A stretch of DNA of 35,148 nucleotides from Chloroflexota bacterium (GTDB lineage Bacteria; Chloroflexota; Dehalococcoidia; DSTF01; JACRBR01), in assembly GCA_028872875.1 (NCBI GenBank), contig JAGWOC010000030.1, positions 1 through 35,148 of the forward strand, given 5' to 3'. The notes below the pieces were generated by a model. That model was not told where the DNA came from, made no database searches, and saw only the letters and a program-made list of their open reading frames with translations. Both the position numbers and the translations under genes were made by a program. Shown piece by piece: positions 1-9,692 of this stretch. Each line of letters starts with the position of its first letter. Within the stretch, counting starts at the first letter, position 1.

Positions 1-306
1 GCCGGCCTCAAGGACGAAGGCATCCGCGTCAACTGCGTCTGCCCCGGCGTCGTCAACACGCCGATGGTCACCGGAATCCTCAACAGCGTCACCGGGCCCG
101 AGCGCGAGGAGATCGAGCGCGTGCTCAGCCGCATGCCGATGATGCCGCCCGAAGAGATCGCCCAGGGCGTCTACGAGCTGATCACCGACGACGACGCCGC
201 CGGCTACGCGATGGGCATCATGTACAACCAGCCGCACCGCATCGTCCCGGCGCCCGTCACCCTGCCGCTCTCCTCGGGCGATGCCTCCGGGGCGTCGCGC
301 GGCTGA
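1..306 (+). CDS. SDR family oxidoreductase, C-terminal fragment
   Basis: The gene runs in from the left edge; the open frame starts at base 1 and stops with TGA at 304-306. The fragment begins with a G-I-R-V-N-C-V-C-P-G-V-V-N-T-P-M segment, the hallmark of classical short-chain dehydrogenases: the strand after the catalytic Tyr/Lys helix, then the P-G loop and the substrate-lid start. The catalytic Tyr-x3-Lys and the N-terminal Rossmann glycine motif lie outside the window, so cofactor and substrate cannot be read. The tail holds the usual segment in which 'PEEIAQGVYELITDDD' matches the common 'pedvA..v.fLasd' pattern, then 'AAGYAMGIMYNQPHRIVPAP' in place of the more usual 'itGq.i.vdGG'. The last residues are Ser/Gly/Ala-rich. 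Confidence 0.85.
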   Translation, partial: AGLKDEGIRVNCVCPGVVNTPMVTGILNSVTGPEREEIERVLSRMPMMPPEEIAQGVYELITDDDAAGYAMGIMYNQPHRIVPAPVTLPLSSGDASGASRG

Positions 307-340
307 AGGCACGCGGCTTCGGGCCGCCCCGTCATCGGCT

Positions 341-348
341 GCTACAAT
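341..348 (+). promoter_or_regulatory. Extended -10 promoter for the SH3/CARDB gene
   Basis: TGCTACAAT at 340-348 is an extended -10 (TGn-TACAAT). The predicted start of transcription, about 355, leaves a leader of about 35 nt before the ATG at 390. No clear -35 is seen (TTCGGG at 318-323 is 19 nt away). The related box TACAAT recurs ahead of the DinB gene, pcrA and the PHP gene. Confidence 0.45.
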
Positions 349-363
349 GCGCGGGTTGGAGGG

Positions 364-393
364 ATGCTGGTGGTTGGTGTGGTCCCCGCATGA
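364..393 (+). CDS. Possible 9-residue upstream ORF (MLVVGVVPA)
   Basis: ATG at 364-366 opens nine codons ending in TGA at 391-393. That stop overlaps the ATG of the SH3/CARDB gene in the form ATGA. GGAGGG sits directly before it with no spacing, so initiation here would be poor. If real it would couple translation into the downstream gene; it could equally be chance. Confidence 0.2.
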   Translation: MLVVGVVPA

Positions 394-1316
394 ACTGGTT
401 GCCGTCGCCCGAGACCAGGGCGGCCGTCCTGAAGAACCCCTTCGTCCTGGCAGGCCTCGCCGTCGTCGTGCTGCTCGGCGCGACCGCCGGCGTGCTGGTG
501 CTCGTCGATAGCGCGCGCAACAGCACCGCGCCGGCGCCCGCCGTCGTCGTCGACCAAACGACCGCGACGCCGGGCCCGGTCGCCAGGACGGCCGTCGCCG
601 CGGGCGTGCAGGGGACCGCGAAGCAAGTCACGGCCGTCCGCTCGGCCCCCGGGCGGGGCACTCCCGTTCTCGGTACCATGCCCCAGGGATCGGAAGTCGT
701 CATCGACGGCCGCACCACCGACTCGGGCTGGTACCGCGTCATCTACCCGCCCGGCTCCGAGCTCCATGGTTGGGTCGAAGCCGACTTCCTCACCGTCACG
801 GGCGATGCCGCGGCGCTCGTCGTCGCCACCGCGGAGCCGCCCGTCTACGTCGACGTCCCGACGCTGCCCCCTGCGGATACCCCCGTCCCGAGTACGCCGT
901 CCGTGACCGCGACCGCCGCCGGCACCCCGACGGCTACCGCCCTGCCCGACCTTGTGATCGGTACGACGCCGACGATCTCGGGCGGCCTCCTGTTCGTGAC
1001 GGTGATCAATCAGGGCCGCGGCCCCGCCGTCGGCAACCTCGTCGTCGCCGTCTTCAACCAGGACGGCAGCAAGCTGCTCGGCGGCGCCACCGTCCCCAAC
1101 TTCACGCTCGAACCCGGCCGCAGCATCGACGTCGGCACCGGCCTCGCCGTCTCGGGCGACCAGACGCTGCTGATCATCGTCGACCCCAACGGCACCATCC
1201 CGGAGAGCGACGACACCAACAACCGCATCCTCATCCGCGTCGCCACCGGCCAGCCGTCGCCGACCGCCGCCGTGCCGGCCGGCTCGACGCCGGCGCACAC
1301 GCCGACGCCTCAGTAG
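390..1316 (+). CDS. Membrane-anchored protein with SH3b and CARDB domains
   Basis: 308 aa. A short cytoplasmic N-terminus is followed by one transmembrane segment (about residues 18-40), so the bulk should face outside. Residues about 75-137 look like a bacterial SH3 (SH3b) domain ('VRSAPGRGTPVLGTMPQGSEVVI...GWYRVIYPPG...GWVEADFL'), a fold that often binds peptidoglycan or peptides. A Thr/Pro/Ala-rich linker (about 150-185) leads to a CARDB-like Ig fold (about 187-285) with the typical 'PDLVIG', 'V.INQGRGPA', and 'VDPNGTIPESDDTNN' elements. The C-terminus is again Thr/Pro-rich. No enzyme motif is seen; an adhesive or cell-surface scaffold role is an inference. The start lacks a good Shine-Dalgarno at normal distance: GGAGGG at 358-363 abuts a 9-codon upstream ORF whose stop overlaps this ATG. 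Confidence 0.8.
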   Translation: MNWLPSPETRAAVLKNPFVLAGLAVVVLLGATAGVLVLVDSARNSTAPAPAVVVDQTTATPGPVARTAVAAGVQGTAKQVTAVRSAPGRGTPVLGTMPQGSEVVIDGRTTDSGWYRVIYPPGSELHGWVEADFLTVTGDAAALVVATAEPPVYVDVPTLPPADTPVPSTPSVTATAAGTPTATALPDLVIGTTPTISGGLLFVTVINQGRGPAVGNLVVAVFNQDGSKLLGGATVPNFTLEPGRSIDVGTGLAVSGDQTLLIIVDPNGTIPESDDTNNRILIRVATGQPSPTAAVPAGSTPAHTPTPQ

Positions 1317-1354
1317 CGCGGGACGCTCCCCCGCCCGAGCGGCCGCCGGGCCCC

Positions 1355-1385
1355 TTGCGGCGCCGCCTTGCCGCGACGCTACAAT
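1355..1385 (+). promoter_or_regulatory. Candidate sigma-70 promoter of the DinB-dnaG-rpoD run
   Basis: TTGCGG (1355-1360) and TACAAT (1380-1385) are separated by 19 nt, a little long. It lies 62 nt before the DinB-like ATG and is the only promoter-like signal before the three closely spaced genes. Confidence 0.4.
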
Positions 1386-1447
1386 GGGCCTACTTCCGAA
1401 GATCGCCAGCACCCATAGCCCGGCCCGGGTGGTAGGACGCCGCGAAG

Positions 1448-1951
1448 ATGACTGTTGCACTGTTGAGGTCCGACCTGCAGACGAGCCGCGAGCGTCTCTT
1501 CGCGCCCCTCGGCGCCCTCAACGACGAGCAGTTCCGTCACGTCCCCGCCGGCGAGACCTGGTCGATCGCGACGCACCTGGCGCACCTCCTCCGTGTCGAG
1601 CGCACCTTCACCGGGCGCGCCGCGCTCGCGCTCACCCACGACGAGCCGCGCATCGAAGCCACCGGCTCGGCCAACGACGGCGACCCCGCCCTCGCGCAGT
1701 CCCTCGCCGTGCCCCAGATCATCCACGGCATGCAGGCCGCGCGCCGCGCGCTCGATGAGCTCCTCGCTCGCTGCGACGACGCGATGCTCGAGCGCGCGAT
1801 CGTCCACCCGCGCTTCGGCCGCATGACCGTCGCGCAGGTCGCCGCGAGGATGGCCGCGCACGAGCGCGAGCACGCCGCGGACGTCGAGCGCCTCGCCGCG
1901 CAGGCGCCGCCGACGCGCCGCGTCATCATCCCGCTGGCGCAGCGCACGTAG
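1448..1951 (+). CDS. DinB-fold (DUF664/YfiT-like) metal-binding protein
   Basis: 167 aa, the usual length for the DinB/YfiT four-helix-bundle superfamily. The signature is visible: W38-S-I-A-T-H43-L-A-H46-L in helix 2 and M-A-A-H138-E-R-E-H142 near the end, which gives the typical His triad for a divalent metal. Members include thiol-dependent S-transferases (mycothiol- or bacillithiol-linked) and many proteins of unknown substrate, so the reaction cannot be named. It sits 22 nt upstream of dnaG in the same direction and may be cotranscribed with it. There is no signal peptide, so it should be cytoplasmic. The ATG at 1448 has only a weak purine-rich upstream sequence. Confidence 0.8.
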   Translation: MTVALLRSDLQTSRERLFAPLGALNDEQFRHVPAGETWSIATHLAHLLRVERTFTGRAALALTHDEPRIEATGSANDGDPALAQSLAVPQIIHGMQAARRALDELLARCDDAMLERAIVHPRFGRMTVAQVAARMAAHEREHAADVERLAAQAPPTRRVIIPLAQRT

Positions 1952-1973
1952 GCGGAGCGAGGGGGCGGGCGGC

Positions 1974-3914
1974 ATGGGCACGATCGAAGACGTCAAGGAA
2001 CGCATCGACATCGTCGACCTCGTCTCCCAGTACGTCGCCCTGAAGAAGGCCGGCCGCGGCTACACGGCGCTCTGTCCCTTCCACAGCGAGCGCACCGCCT
2101 CGTTCCACGTCGACCCGTCGCGCCAGACCTGGCACTGCTTCGGCGCCTGCGGCACCGGCGGCGACATCTTCCGCTTCATCATGAAGAAGGACGGCGTCGA
2201 GTTCCGCGACGCCCTCCACACGCTCGCCGAGCGCGCCGGCGTCGCCCTCGACCAGCGCCGCGACCCCGTCGAGGACGCCCACCGCGCGCGGCTGTACGAG
2301 ATCAACGAGGCCGCCGCCGCCTTCTTCCACAGCACGCTCCTCGAGTCCGACGCCGCGCACGCCGCCCGCGCCTACCTCGAGGAGCGCCGTCTCGCTGACT
2401 CCTCCGTCGAGCGGTTCCAGCTCGGCTACGCGCCGAACACCTGGGAAGCGCTGCTGCAGCATCTCGCGGCACGTGGCTTCGACGCGAAGGACGTCCGCAA
2501 CGCCGGCCTCGCCGTCGAAGGCGACCGCGGCGCGTACGACCGCTTCCGCCACCGCCTCATGTTCCCGATCCGCGATGACCGCGGCCGCATCGCCGGCTTC
2601 GGCGGCCGCATCTTGCCCGGCGACGCGCTCGGTGCCGGCGATGTGCACGCCAAATACGTCAACACCGCCCAGTCGCCGATCTTCGACAAGGGGTCGCTGC
2701 TCTACGCCCTCGACCTCGCGAAAGACGCCATCCGCGCCCAGGGCGCCGTCATCGTCGAGGGGTACATGGACGCCATCGCGGCCCACGAGCACGGCTTCGC
2801 GAACGTCGTCGCCTCGATGGGCACGGCGCTTACCGAGCGCCAGGTCACGCTCCTCAAGCGCTACACCCGCAGCCTGACGCTCGCCCTCGACGCCGACGCC
2901 GCGGGCAGCGAGGCCACCCTGCGCGGCGTCGAGGTTGTCGCCGGCGCCGTCGACCGCGAGTCGACGCCGCAGGTCGACTGGCGCGGCGTCATCCGCCAGC
3001 AGGAGACGCTCGCCGCCGACATTCGCGTGCTCACCATGCCCGCAGGCCGCGACCCCGACGAGACGATCCGCGCCGACCCCGACCGCTGGCGCGTCCTCGT
3101 GACGGAGGCGCGGCCGGTGCTCGACCATCTCTTCGAGACCACGGCGTCCCGCCACGACCTCTCATCGCCGCGCGAGCGGTCCGAGGTCGCCACGCAGCTC
3201 CTGCCGCTCGTCGCCGCCGTCGGCGACCGCGTCGTGCAGTCCCACTACCTCCAACGCCTGGCGCGCATCGTGCAGGTCGATGAGCAGATGCTCCGCCTCG
3301 ACCTGCGCCGCGCACGGTCCGCCGCGGCGCCGCGCCGTCCTGCCAGCACCGGTCCCGGCGAACTTGACATCGCCCGCGTTGTCAACCCTCTCGTGCACGA
3401 TGCCAGGGAAGAGTTTTGTCTCGCCTTGCTCTTCCGCTATCCTGAGCTACGCGCCGAAGGTCTGGACATTACGCCGGAACTGTTCGCGCAGAGCGAGAAT
3501 CGTGCGCTGTTCGATGCGTGGCTCGAATGGTCGGACGAGGGGGAGTCGTTTGAGGCATCGCTCGCGCCGGATCTGCGTCCGCAGTTCGAGCGCGTCGTAA
3601 ACCTCGACCTACCCTCCTTCGATGACGATGCATTGGCCCGCGCGTTGCGTTCTACTATTGGACGCATCGAGCAGCAGCGGCTCCGCCTCGCGAAACGCGC
3701 GAGCGTCGCCGTCATCGCCGACCTCGCGGCCGCCGGCGGCGCGCAGATCGCGGAACGTGCGCTCGCCGCCTGGCGTTCCGGCGGCCACGATGCGCACGGG
3801 CCCGAAGACGAGGCTGACCCCGCCGCGGCCTTTGTCGAGGATATGGAAGCTGGACTGAAGGTCCATCAACAGCTACTCGAACAACAGCGCGGGACCGGGC
3901 ACCCCGCCCGGTGA
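1974..3914 (+). CDS. dnaG: DNA primase DnaG
   Basis: 646 aa; makes RNA primers for chromosome replication, normally with DnaB and the single-strand DNA-binding protein. The N-terminal CHC2 zinc finger has ligands C34, H37, C55 and C59 in 'CPFH...CFGACGTGGD'; the last pair is spaced C-x3-C rather than the common C-x2-C. The catalytic core follows, with 'RFRHRLMFPIRD..GRIAGFGGR' near 190-212. The Toprim domain (about 255-345) has E262 in 'VEGYMD' and the D306/D308 pair in 'LALDADAAG'. The C-terminal third is poorly conserved, as usual for the helicase-binding region. About 25 residues after the Toprim helix ('DRESTPQVDWRGVIRQQ') look like an extra loop. The ATG has a purine-rich GAGGGGG site 9 nt upstream. 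The 8-nt gap to rpoD mirrors the conserved dnaG-rpoD arrangement of the macromolecular synthesis operon. Confidence 0.97.
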   Translation: MGTIEDVKERIDIVDLVSQYVALKKAGRGYTALCPFHSERTASFHVDPSRQTWHCFGACGTGGDIFRFIMKKDGVEFRDALHTLAERAGVALDQRRDPVEDAHRARLYEINEAAAAFFHSTLLESDAAHAARAYLEERRLADSSVERFQLGYAPNTWEALLQHLAARGFDAKDVRNAGLAVEGDRGAYDRFRHRLMFPIRDDRGRIAGFGGRILPGDALGAGDVHAKYVNTAQSPIFDKGSLLYALDLAKDAIRAQGAVIVEGYMDAIAAHEHGFANVVASMGTALTERQVTLLKRYTRSLTLALDADAAGSEATLRGVEVVAGAVDRESTPQVDWRGVIRQQETLAADIRVLTMPAGRDPDETIRADPDRWRVLVTEARPVLDHLFETTASRHDLSSPRERSEVATQLLPLVAAVGDRVVQSHYLQRLARIVQVDEQMLRLDLRRARSAAAPRRPASTGPGELDIARVVNPLVHDAREEFCLALLFRYPELRAEGLDITPELFAQSENRALFDAWLEWSDEGESFEASLAPDLRPQFERVVNLDLPSFDDDALARALRSTIGRIEQQRLRLAKRASVAVIADLAAAGGAQIAERALAAWRSGGHDAHGPEDEADPAAAFVEDMEAGLKVHQQLLEQQRGTGHPAR

Positions 3915-3922
3915 GGTGGTAA

Positions 3923-5479
<1,557 letters not shown>

Positions 5480-5548
5480 CCTGTCGGCCCGTGCCCTGCG
5501 CGACGACGGCCCTGGAACGGTGCGCCACGGAGCCGCCGGGCCGCACCG

Positions 5549-7531
5549 CTACGGCGACGGTCCAGCCGCCGGCACCTCCAACCCCAGGTCGCGGAGGAAG
5601 GCGTCGCTGTTGGGCTCGCGGCCGAGGAAGCCGCGCACCAGCTCGTCGCCATCGACGCTGCCGCCGCGTTCGAGGACCGCGCGCCGGTACTCCAGGCCGG
5701 TCGCTCGGTCGAGGACGCCCGCGGCTTCGAAGCGCGTGAACATGTCGTCGCCGAAGACGCGCGACCAGAGATAGCCGTAGTAGCCCGCGTCGTAGCCGAA
5801 GAGATGGCCGAAGCCCGACTGGAAGTGCGTGCCCTCCGGGTACGGGAAGCCGGTGACCGGATACAGCTCGCGCACCGCACGCGTCGTGTCGCCGTCGAAG
5901 CCGGGCGAGTGCAGCGTGAAGTCCAGGCGCGCGAAGAACAGCTGGCGCAGGTTGGCGATGCCGCTGCTGAGGTTCTTCGCGCGCACCATCGCGTCGAGCA
6001 GGTCATCCGGCAGCGGCTCGCCAGTCTCGTGGTGGCGCGCGAAGCGGCGAAGCACGTCGCGGTCCCAGACCCAGTGCTCGAGCATCTGCGAGGGCGCCTC
6101 GACGAAGTCGCGTTCGGTTGAAGAACCGGCGAACTCGAGGAAGCGCGCCTTCGTCAGCGTCTGGTGGAGAATGTGGCCGAACTCGTGGAAGAAGGTGACG
6201 ACCTCCGTATGCCGGAGGAGCGACGGCGCGCCGGGCGTGGGCTTCGTGAAGTTGGCGACGATGGCGCTGGCGGGCTGCTGGTACGAGCCATCGGGCAGCA
6301 GGCGGCCCGAGCGCAGGGGGAACGCGGCAGCGTGCCCGAACTTGTTCGGGCGCGGGAACAGGTCCATGTAGAAGCGGGCGAACGGCCGGTCGCCGTCCGA
6401 CTCGAAGATGTCGAAGGCTTGCACGTCCTCGTGCCATACGGGCGCGCCGGTAGCGGGCTCGTAGCGGATGCCGAGCAGCTCCTGCGTGACGAGGAAAAGC
6501 CCTTCGATGCAGCGCTGAAGCGGGAAGTACTGCGCGACCTCGAAGTCATCGACGGCGTACTCGGTCTTCAGCAGCAGGTTCGTCTCGTACCACCAGTCCC
6601 AAACGTGCACCTCCGGGTCGCCGCTGCGCGCTCGCTTCGCACGGCTCAGCGCCTCCATGTCGATGCGCGCCTTCGCCGAGAGCTTCCCCTCCAGGTCGAG
6701 CAGGAAGCGCTCGACGTGCTCGGGGCGCTTCGCCATGCGCTTCTCGACGACGTAGGCGGCCCACGAGTCGTAGCCGAGCAGGCGGGCGATCTCGGCGCGG
6801 AGCGCGATCGCCTCTTCGAGCACCTTGACGTTTCCTTCGCCGCCCTTGTTCTGGTTCTTGAGGAAGAGCTCGCGGCGCAGATCCCCGGACTCCGCGTTGT
6901 CCATGAAGGGCATGATCTCGGGGTAGTCGAGGGAGACGCGATACCGCGTGCGGCCGTCCTGCTCGACCTTCTTCAGGCCATCGATCCAGCGGTCGGGCAT
7001 GCCGGCGAGCTGCTCGCGGTCGACGACGATGCCGTCGTCCCACTCGTCGATCGCCTTGCGGAACGCGGTGCCCAGCTCGACGAGGCGATCCATCAGCGCA
7101 CGCACCTTCTCTCGCTGCTCCTTCGGCAGTTCGAAGCCGTTGCGGCGGTAGTCGCGCAGCGTGAAGTCGAGCAGGCGCCGCGCCTCGCCGGTGAGCGCGG
7201 CGGCCTCGGGCGTGGCTGCGAACTCCCGGATGGCGGCGTAGAGATCCTCGCGGAAGGCGAGCTCGACCCCATACTTGTCGAGGCGCTGCTCCCACGCGCG
7301 GGCGGTCTCGCGGAGCGCGTCGTCCTCGGCGACGTAGGCCATGAAGGCGTACTGTCCGCCCGCCTGCTGCACGTGGTCGGCGGCATGCTCGAGCGCGACG
7401 AGGGTATTGGCGAACGTACGCCGGTCCGGCGGGGTCGCGACGATCGCGGCAACGCCGTCGTCGCAGGCGCGCATCGCGGCCTCGCAGCCGCGGGCGATCG
7501 CGTCGGGGGTGAGGCTCTTGAAGTCGATCAT
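5549..7531 (-). CDS. M3 family oligoendopeptidase (thimet/PepF-like)
   Basis: 660 aa zinc metallopeptidase expected to trim short peptides in the cytoplasm; no signal peptide is seen. The M3 active site is H449-E450-F-G-H453 in '[10 protein letters not shown]', with the third zinc ligand E478 in '[13 protein letters not shown]'. Upstream conserved M3 blocks are present: '[16 protein letters not shown]', then '[14 protein letters not shown]'. Near the end '[29 protein letters not shown]' supplies the usual Tyr/His transition-state residues. The frame stays open far upstream into the divergent nitrilase gene, but homology-like sequence starts only at the ATG at 7531 ('[10 protein letters not shown]'); an ATG at 7576 is the other candidate. 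The gene converges on rpoD with 69 nt between the stops. Confidence 0.93.
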   Translation of the reverse strand: MIDFKSLTPDAIARGCEAAMRACDDGVAAIVATPPDRRTFANTLVALEHAADHVQQAGGQYAFMAYVAEDDALRETARAWEQRLDKYGVELAFREDLYAAIREFAATPEAAALTGEARRLLDFTLRDYRRNGFELPKEQREKVRALMDRLVELGTAFRKAIDEWDDGIVVDREQLAGMPDRWIDGLKKVEQDGRTRYRVSLDYPEIMPFMDNAESGDLRRELFLKNQNKGGEGNVKVLEEAIALRAEIARLLGYDSWAAYVVEKRMAKRPEHVERFLLDLEGKLSAKARIDMEALSRAKRARSGDPEVHVWDWWYETNLLLKTEYAVDDFEVAQYFPLQRCIEGLFLVTQELLGIRYEPATGAPVWHEDVQAFDIFESDGDRPFARFYMDLFPRPNKFGHAAAFPLRSGRLLPDGSYQQPASAIVANFTKPTPGAPSLLRHTEVVTFFHEFGHILHQTLTKARFLEFAGSSTERDFVEAPSQMLEHWVWDRDVLRRFARHHETGEPLPDDLLDAMVRAKNLSSGIANLRQLFFARLDFTLHSPGFDGDTTRAVRELYPVTGFPYPEGTHFQSGFGHLFGYDAGYYGYLWSRVFGDDMFTRFEAAGVLDRATGLEYRRAVLERGGSVDGDELVRGFLGREPNSDAFLRDLGLEVPAAGPSP

Positions 7532-7759
7532 CGGCAGGGCCTGTCCAGCGACGTCCCCGGGGGACGCGTGATGCATGCGGAGTGGTATGTACGGATCCGC
7601 ATCGTAGCGGGACGGGAGCCCCGAACGGAAGCCCGCGGCGCCGACCAGCATCGGTGCGGCGGCGGCGGCAGGGGGACGCGTCCGTCCCTGGATGCGTGGC
7701 CGGCGGAGGCCAGGCGCGGCGCCGGCCGTGACGCCGGGCCGCCGTGATACGCTGGCTGC
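7532..7759. promoter_or_regulatory. Divergent intergenic region, peptidase / nitrilase
   Basis: 228 nt between two divergent starts. On the - strand a TACGAT box (plus-strand 7601-7606) could serve the peptidase. On the + strand TGaTACGCT (7745-7753) is an extended -10 whose last base is 6 nt from the nitrilase ATG, which predicts a leaderless mRNA. Confidence 0.45.
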
Positions 7760-7762
7760 ATG
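7745..7762 (+). promoter_or_regulatory. Leaderless extended -10 promoter of the nitrilase gene
   Basis: TG-A-TACGCT (7745-7753), then six bases, then ATG at 7760. With a -10 box at -12 to -7 the A of ATG is +1. There is no Shine-Dalgarno. The same TACnCTGnC-x-G-x-ATG pattern precedes ilvA and the PIG-L gene. Confidence 0.5.
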
Positions 7763-9532
7763 ATGCGCACCGCGCGGGTCTCGCTGTTGCAGTTGCGGGC
7801 GTTCGCAGTCGAGGATGCGGAGGCGTCGCTGCGGCACACGCTGGCGCGCATCGACGAGGCGGCGCGGCAGCGGCCGGACGTCGTCGTGCTTCCAGAGATG
7901 ACGTATCCGGCGTACTTCCTTGGCCGCGGGGACCTCACGGGAGCAGGCGTGCGTCCGCCGGCCGAGGTGGCAGCGGTCTTCGCGGCGAAGGCGCGAGAGC
8001 ATCGCGTGCAGATCGCCGTCGGGATGGCGCTGGAGGCGGGCGGTGACGGACGAGAGGCCGGTCACGCCAGGCGACAGGCGGCAGACGACAGACAACAGAG
8101 GACAGACGACAGAGAACAGACGATAGACGGCAGAGCACAGCGGCCACACTACAGCAACGGGGCGCTGCTGTTCGGGCGCGACGGGAGCATCACCGGGCGC
8201 TACGAGAAGTCGTTCCTCTGGCACTTCGACCGGCGCTGGTTCGCGGCGGGGAACGCGTACCCCGGACGGGCCGCATGGCCGGTGTTCGAGACCGACGCCG
8301 GGCGCATCGGCATGCTGATCTGCGCCGACGGCCGCGTGCCCGAGATCGCGCGCGCGCTCACGGTCGGCGGCGCGCAGATCATCCTCGACCTGACGGCGTG
8401 GGTGAGCGGTGCGCGCCACCCGGAGGATCTGACGAGCCCCCAGCGCACGTACCTGATGCGGACGCGCGCGGCGGAGAACGGCGTCTGGATCGCGGCGGCG
8501 GACAAGGTCGGCGTCGAGGCGGAGAGCATCGTCTACTGCGGCGGCTCGTGCGTCATCGACCCGGGCGGGCGCTCTGTGGCGCAGCTCGGGCCGGCCGAGG
8601 AGGGCATCCTGACCTACGACGTGCCGGTGGAGGACGCGCGGCCGCCCGTCGTGCGGCGGCCGGAGCTGTACGACGCCCTGACCTGGCCGACGGAGCGGCT
8701 ACCGGTCGAGCGGACGCGGGGGGAGGCGGTGGTCATCGGGCGAGAGGAGTGCAGCATCGCTGTCGTGCAGATGCGGATGCCGGCGGACGGCGCGCGCTTC
8801 GTCGAGGCCGCGCGCCGCCATGCCAGGCGGCTGGCGCTGCAGGACGCGCGGCTGGTGCTCTTCCCGGCGACGCCGTCGCGACTGCGTGGCGCCTACCCGC
8901 ACGAGGCCGTGCTGGACGGCATGACGCGCATCGCCTCGGACACGGGCGTGTTCGTGGCGTTCACCGTGTCGGAGCCGGACGCGGACGGCTGGCGGGCCAT
9001 GTACCTCGTCGGGCCCGGCGGTGTGGTGGCGAAACACCGGCAGACGCACAAGCCGCCGGGGCCTCGGTTCGAGACGATGCCGCTTGGCGACGAGCCCTGC
9101 CCGGTCGTCGAGTCGCCGGCCGGGCGCATCGGCATGATGATCGCGGCGGAGGGCGCTGTGCCGGAGGTGGCGCGCTCGCTGATGCTGCGCGGCGCGGAGA
9201 TCGTGCTCTGGGCGGCGGACGACCCGGCACTTCCGATGGAGATCGTTGCGCGCACGCGCGCGGACGAGAACCGCGTGTACGTGGCCTGCTCCGCGGCGCC
9301 GACCGCGAACGCGGCGGCGATGATCGTCGAGCCTTCGGGGGCGGTCCTGGCGCAGGCGCTTGAGGGGCGCGAGCTGGCGGTGAGCGCGACGGTGAACCGC
9401 GCGTTGGCGCACCTCAAGGAGCGGGCGCCGGGGACGGACGTGGTGCGCGCGCGGCAACCCGCGGCCTACGGCGCGCTGACGCGGCGCGAGCCGGTGGGGC
9501 GGACGGCCGGTCTCGGCGGACGCGTGGTATAA
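7760..9532 (+). CDS. Tandem nitrilase-superfamily protein (active domain plus degenerate domain)
   Basis: 590 aa with two carbon-nitrogen hydrolase domains in tandem. Domain 1 (about 1-300) has the full Glu-Lys-Cys triad: E46 in 'LPEMTYPAY', K150 in 'RYEKSFLW', C188 in 'GMLICADGRVPE'. It should hydrolyse an amide or nitrile C-N bond; the substrate cannot be read. Domain 2 (about 330-590) keeps the fold signature ('GRIGMMIAAEGAVPEVAR', 'KHRQTHKPPG') but has Ala where the Cys belongs (A463) and lacks the Glu ('LFPAT'), so it is probably not catalytic and may be structural. Residues about 106-126 are encoded by a 63-nt heptanucleotide array at a surface turn between two strands, giving a polar Arg/Gln/Asp run. 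The ATG at 7760 is followed by a second ATG; both fit the leaderless promoter. Confidence 0.85.
   Translation: MMRTARVSLLQLRAFAVEDAEASLRHTLARIDEAARQRPDVVVLPEMTYPAYFLGRGDLTGAGVRPPAEVAAVFAAKAREHRVQIAVGMALEAGGDGREAGHARRQAADDRQQRTDDREQTIDGRAQRPHYSNGALLFGRDGSITGRYEKSFLWHFDRRWFAAGNAYPGRAAWPVFETDAGRIGMLICADGRVPEIARALTVGGAQIILDLTAWVSGARHPEDLTSPQRTYLMRTRAAENGVWIAAADKVGVEAESIVYCGGSCVIDPGGRSVAQLGPAEEGILTYDVPVEDARPPVVRRPELYDALTWPTERLPVERTRGEAVVIGREECSIAVVQMRMPADGARFVEAARRHARRLALQDARLVLFPATPSRLRGAYPHEAVLDGMTRIASDTGVFVAFTVSEPDADGWRAMYLVGPGGVVAKHRQTHKPPGPRFETMPLGDEPCPVVESPAGRIGMMIAAEGAVPEVARSLMLRGAEIVLWAADDPALPMEIVARTRADENRVYVACSAAPTANAAAMIVEPSGAVLAQALEGRELAVSATVNRALAHLKERAPGTDVVRARQPAAYGALTRREPVGRTAGLGGRVV
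8075..8137 (+). repeat. Heptanucleotide array A (CAGACRA type), in frame inside the nitrilase gene
   Basis: Nine consecutive 7-nt units, consensus CAGACRA, with units such as CAGACGA, CAGACAA, CAGAGGA and TAGACGG. The total is 63 nt, exactly 21 codons. Because 7 is not a multiple of 3, three units encode seven residues, so the protein shows a seven-residue periodicity (RQQxxDD-like). Confidence 0.85.
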
Positions 9533-9533
9533 T
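9525..9533 (+). promoter_or_regulatory. Extended -10 TGgTATAAT, probable promoter of the RDD gene pair
   Basis: A perfect extended -10 (TGnTATAAT). It overlaps the TAA stop of the nitrilase gene (9530-9532). No -35 is evident, which an extended -10 tolerates. The start of transcription near 9540 would leave a leader of about 150 nt before the RDD gene. Confidence 0.6.
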
Positions 9534-9692
9534 CGCACGTCGCGGGCGGCCGGATCGGGGCGTGGCGCTTCCCTCCGGGGGCGCGATCCGTCGCGCCGTG
9601 AGGCCCATTGACGACGCGCAAGCACACACGGGCGGCCGGGGGCCTGCGTTCCCGGCCTACGACGTGGGGGCCACACTATCGCCACCAACGAG

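Noticed and set aside
1926-3155. Long - strand frame opposite dnaG (and similar ones opposite rpoD, pcrA, ilvA and gltD)
   Set aside because: Antisense open frames are expected at this GC content; the sequences are Val/Ala/Arg/Gly/Asp-rich with no domain.
5480-5548. Terminator between rpoD and the M3 peptidase
   Set aside because: GGTGCG/CGCACC can pair but with a 17-nt loop and no T-run; too weak to call.
7532-8419. N-terminal extension of the M3 peptidase by about 295 residues
   Set aside because: It runs antisense through the nitrilase gene, has low-complexity sequence and no family similarity; the start at 7531 gives the normal length.
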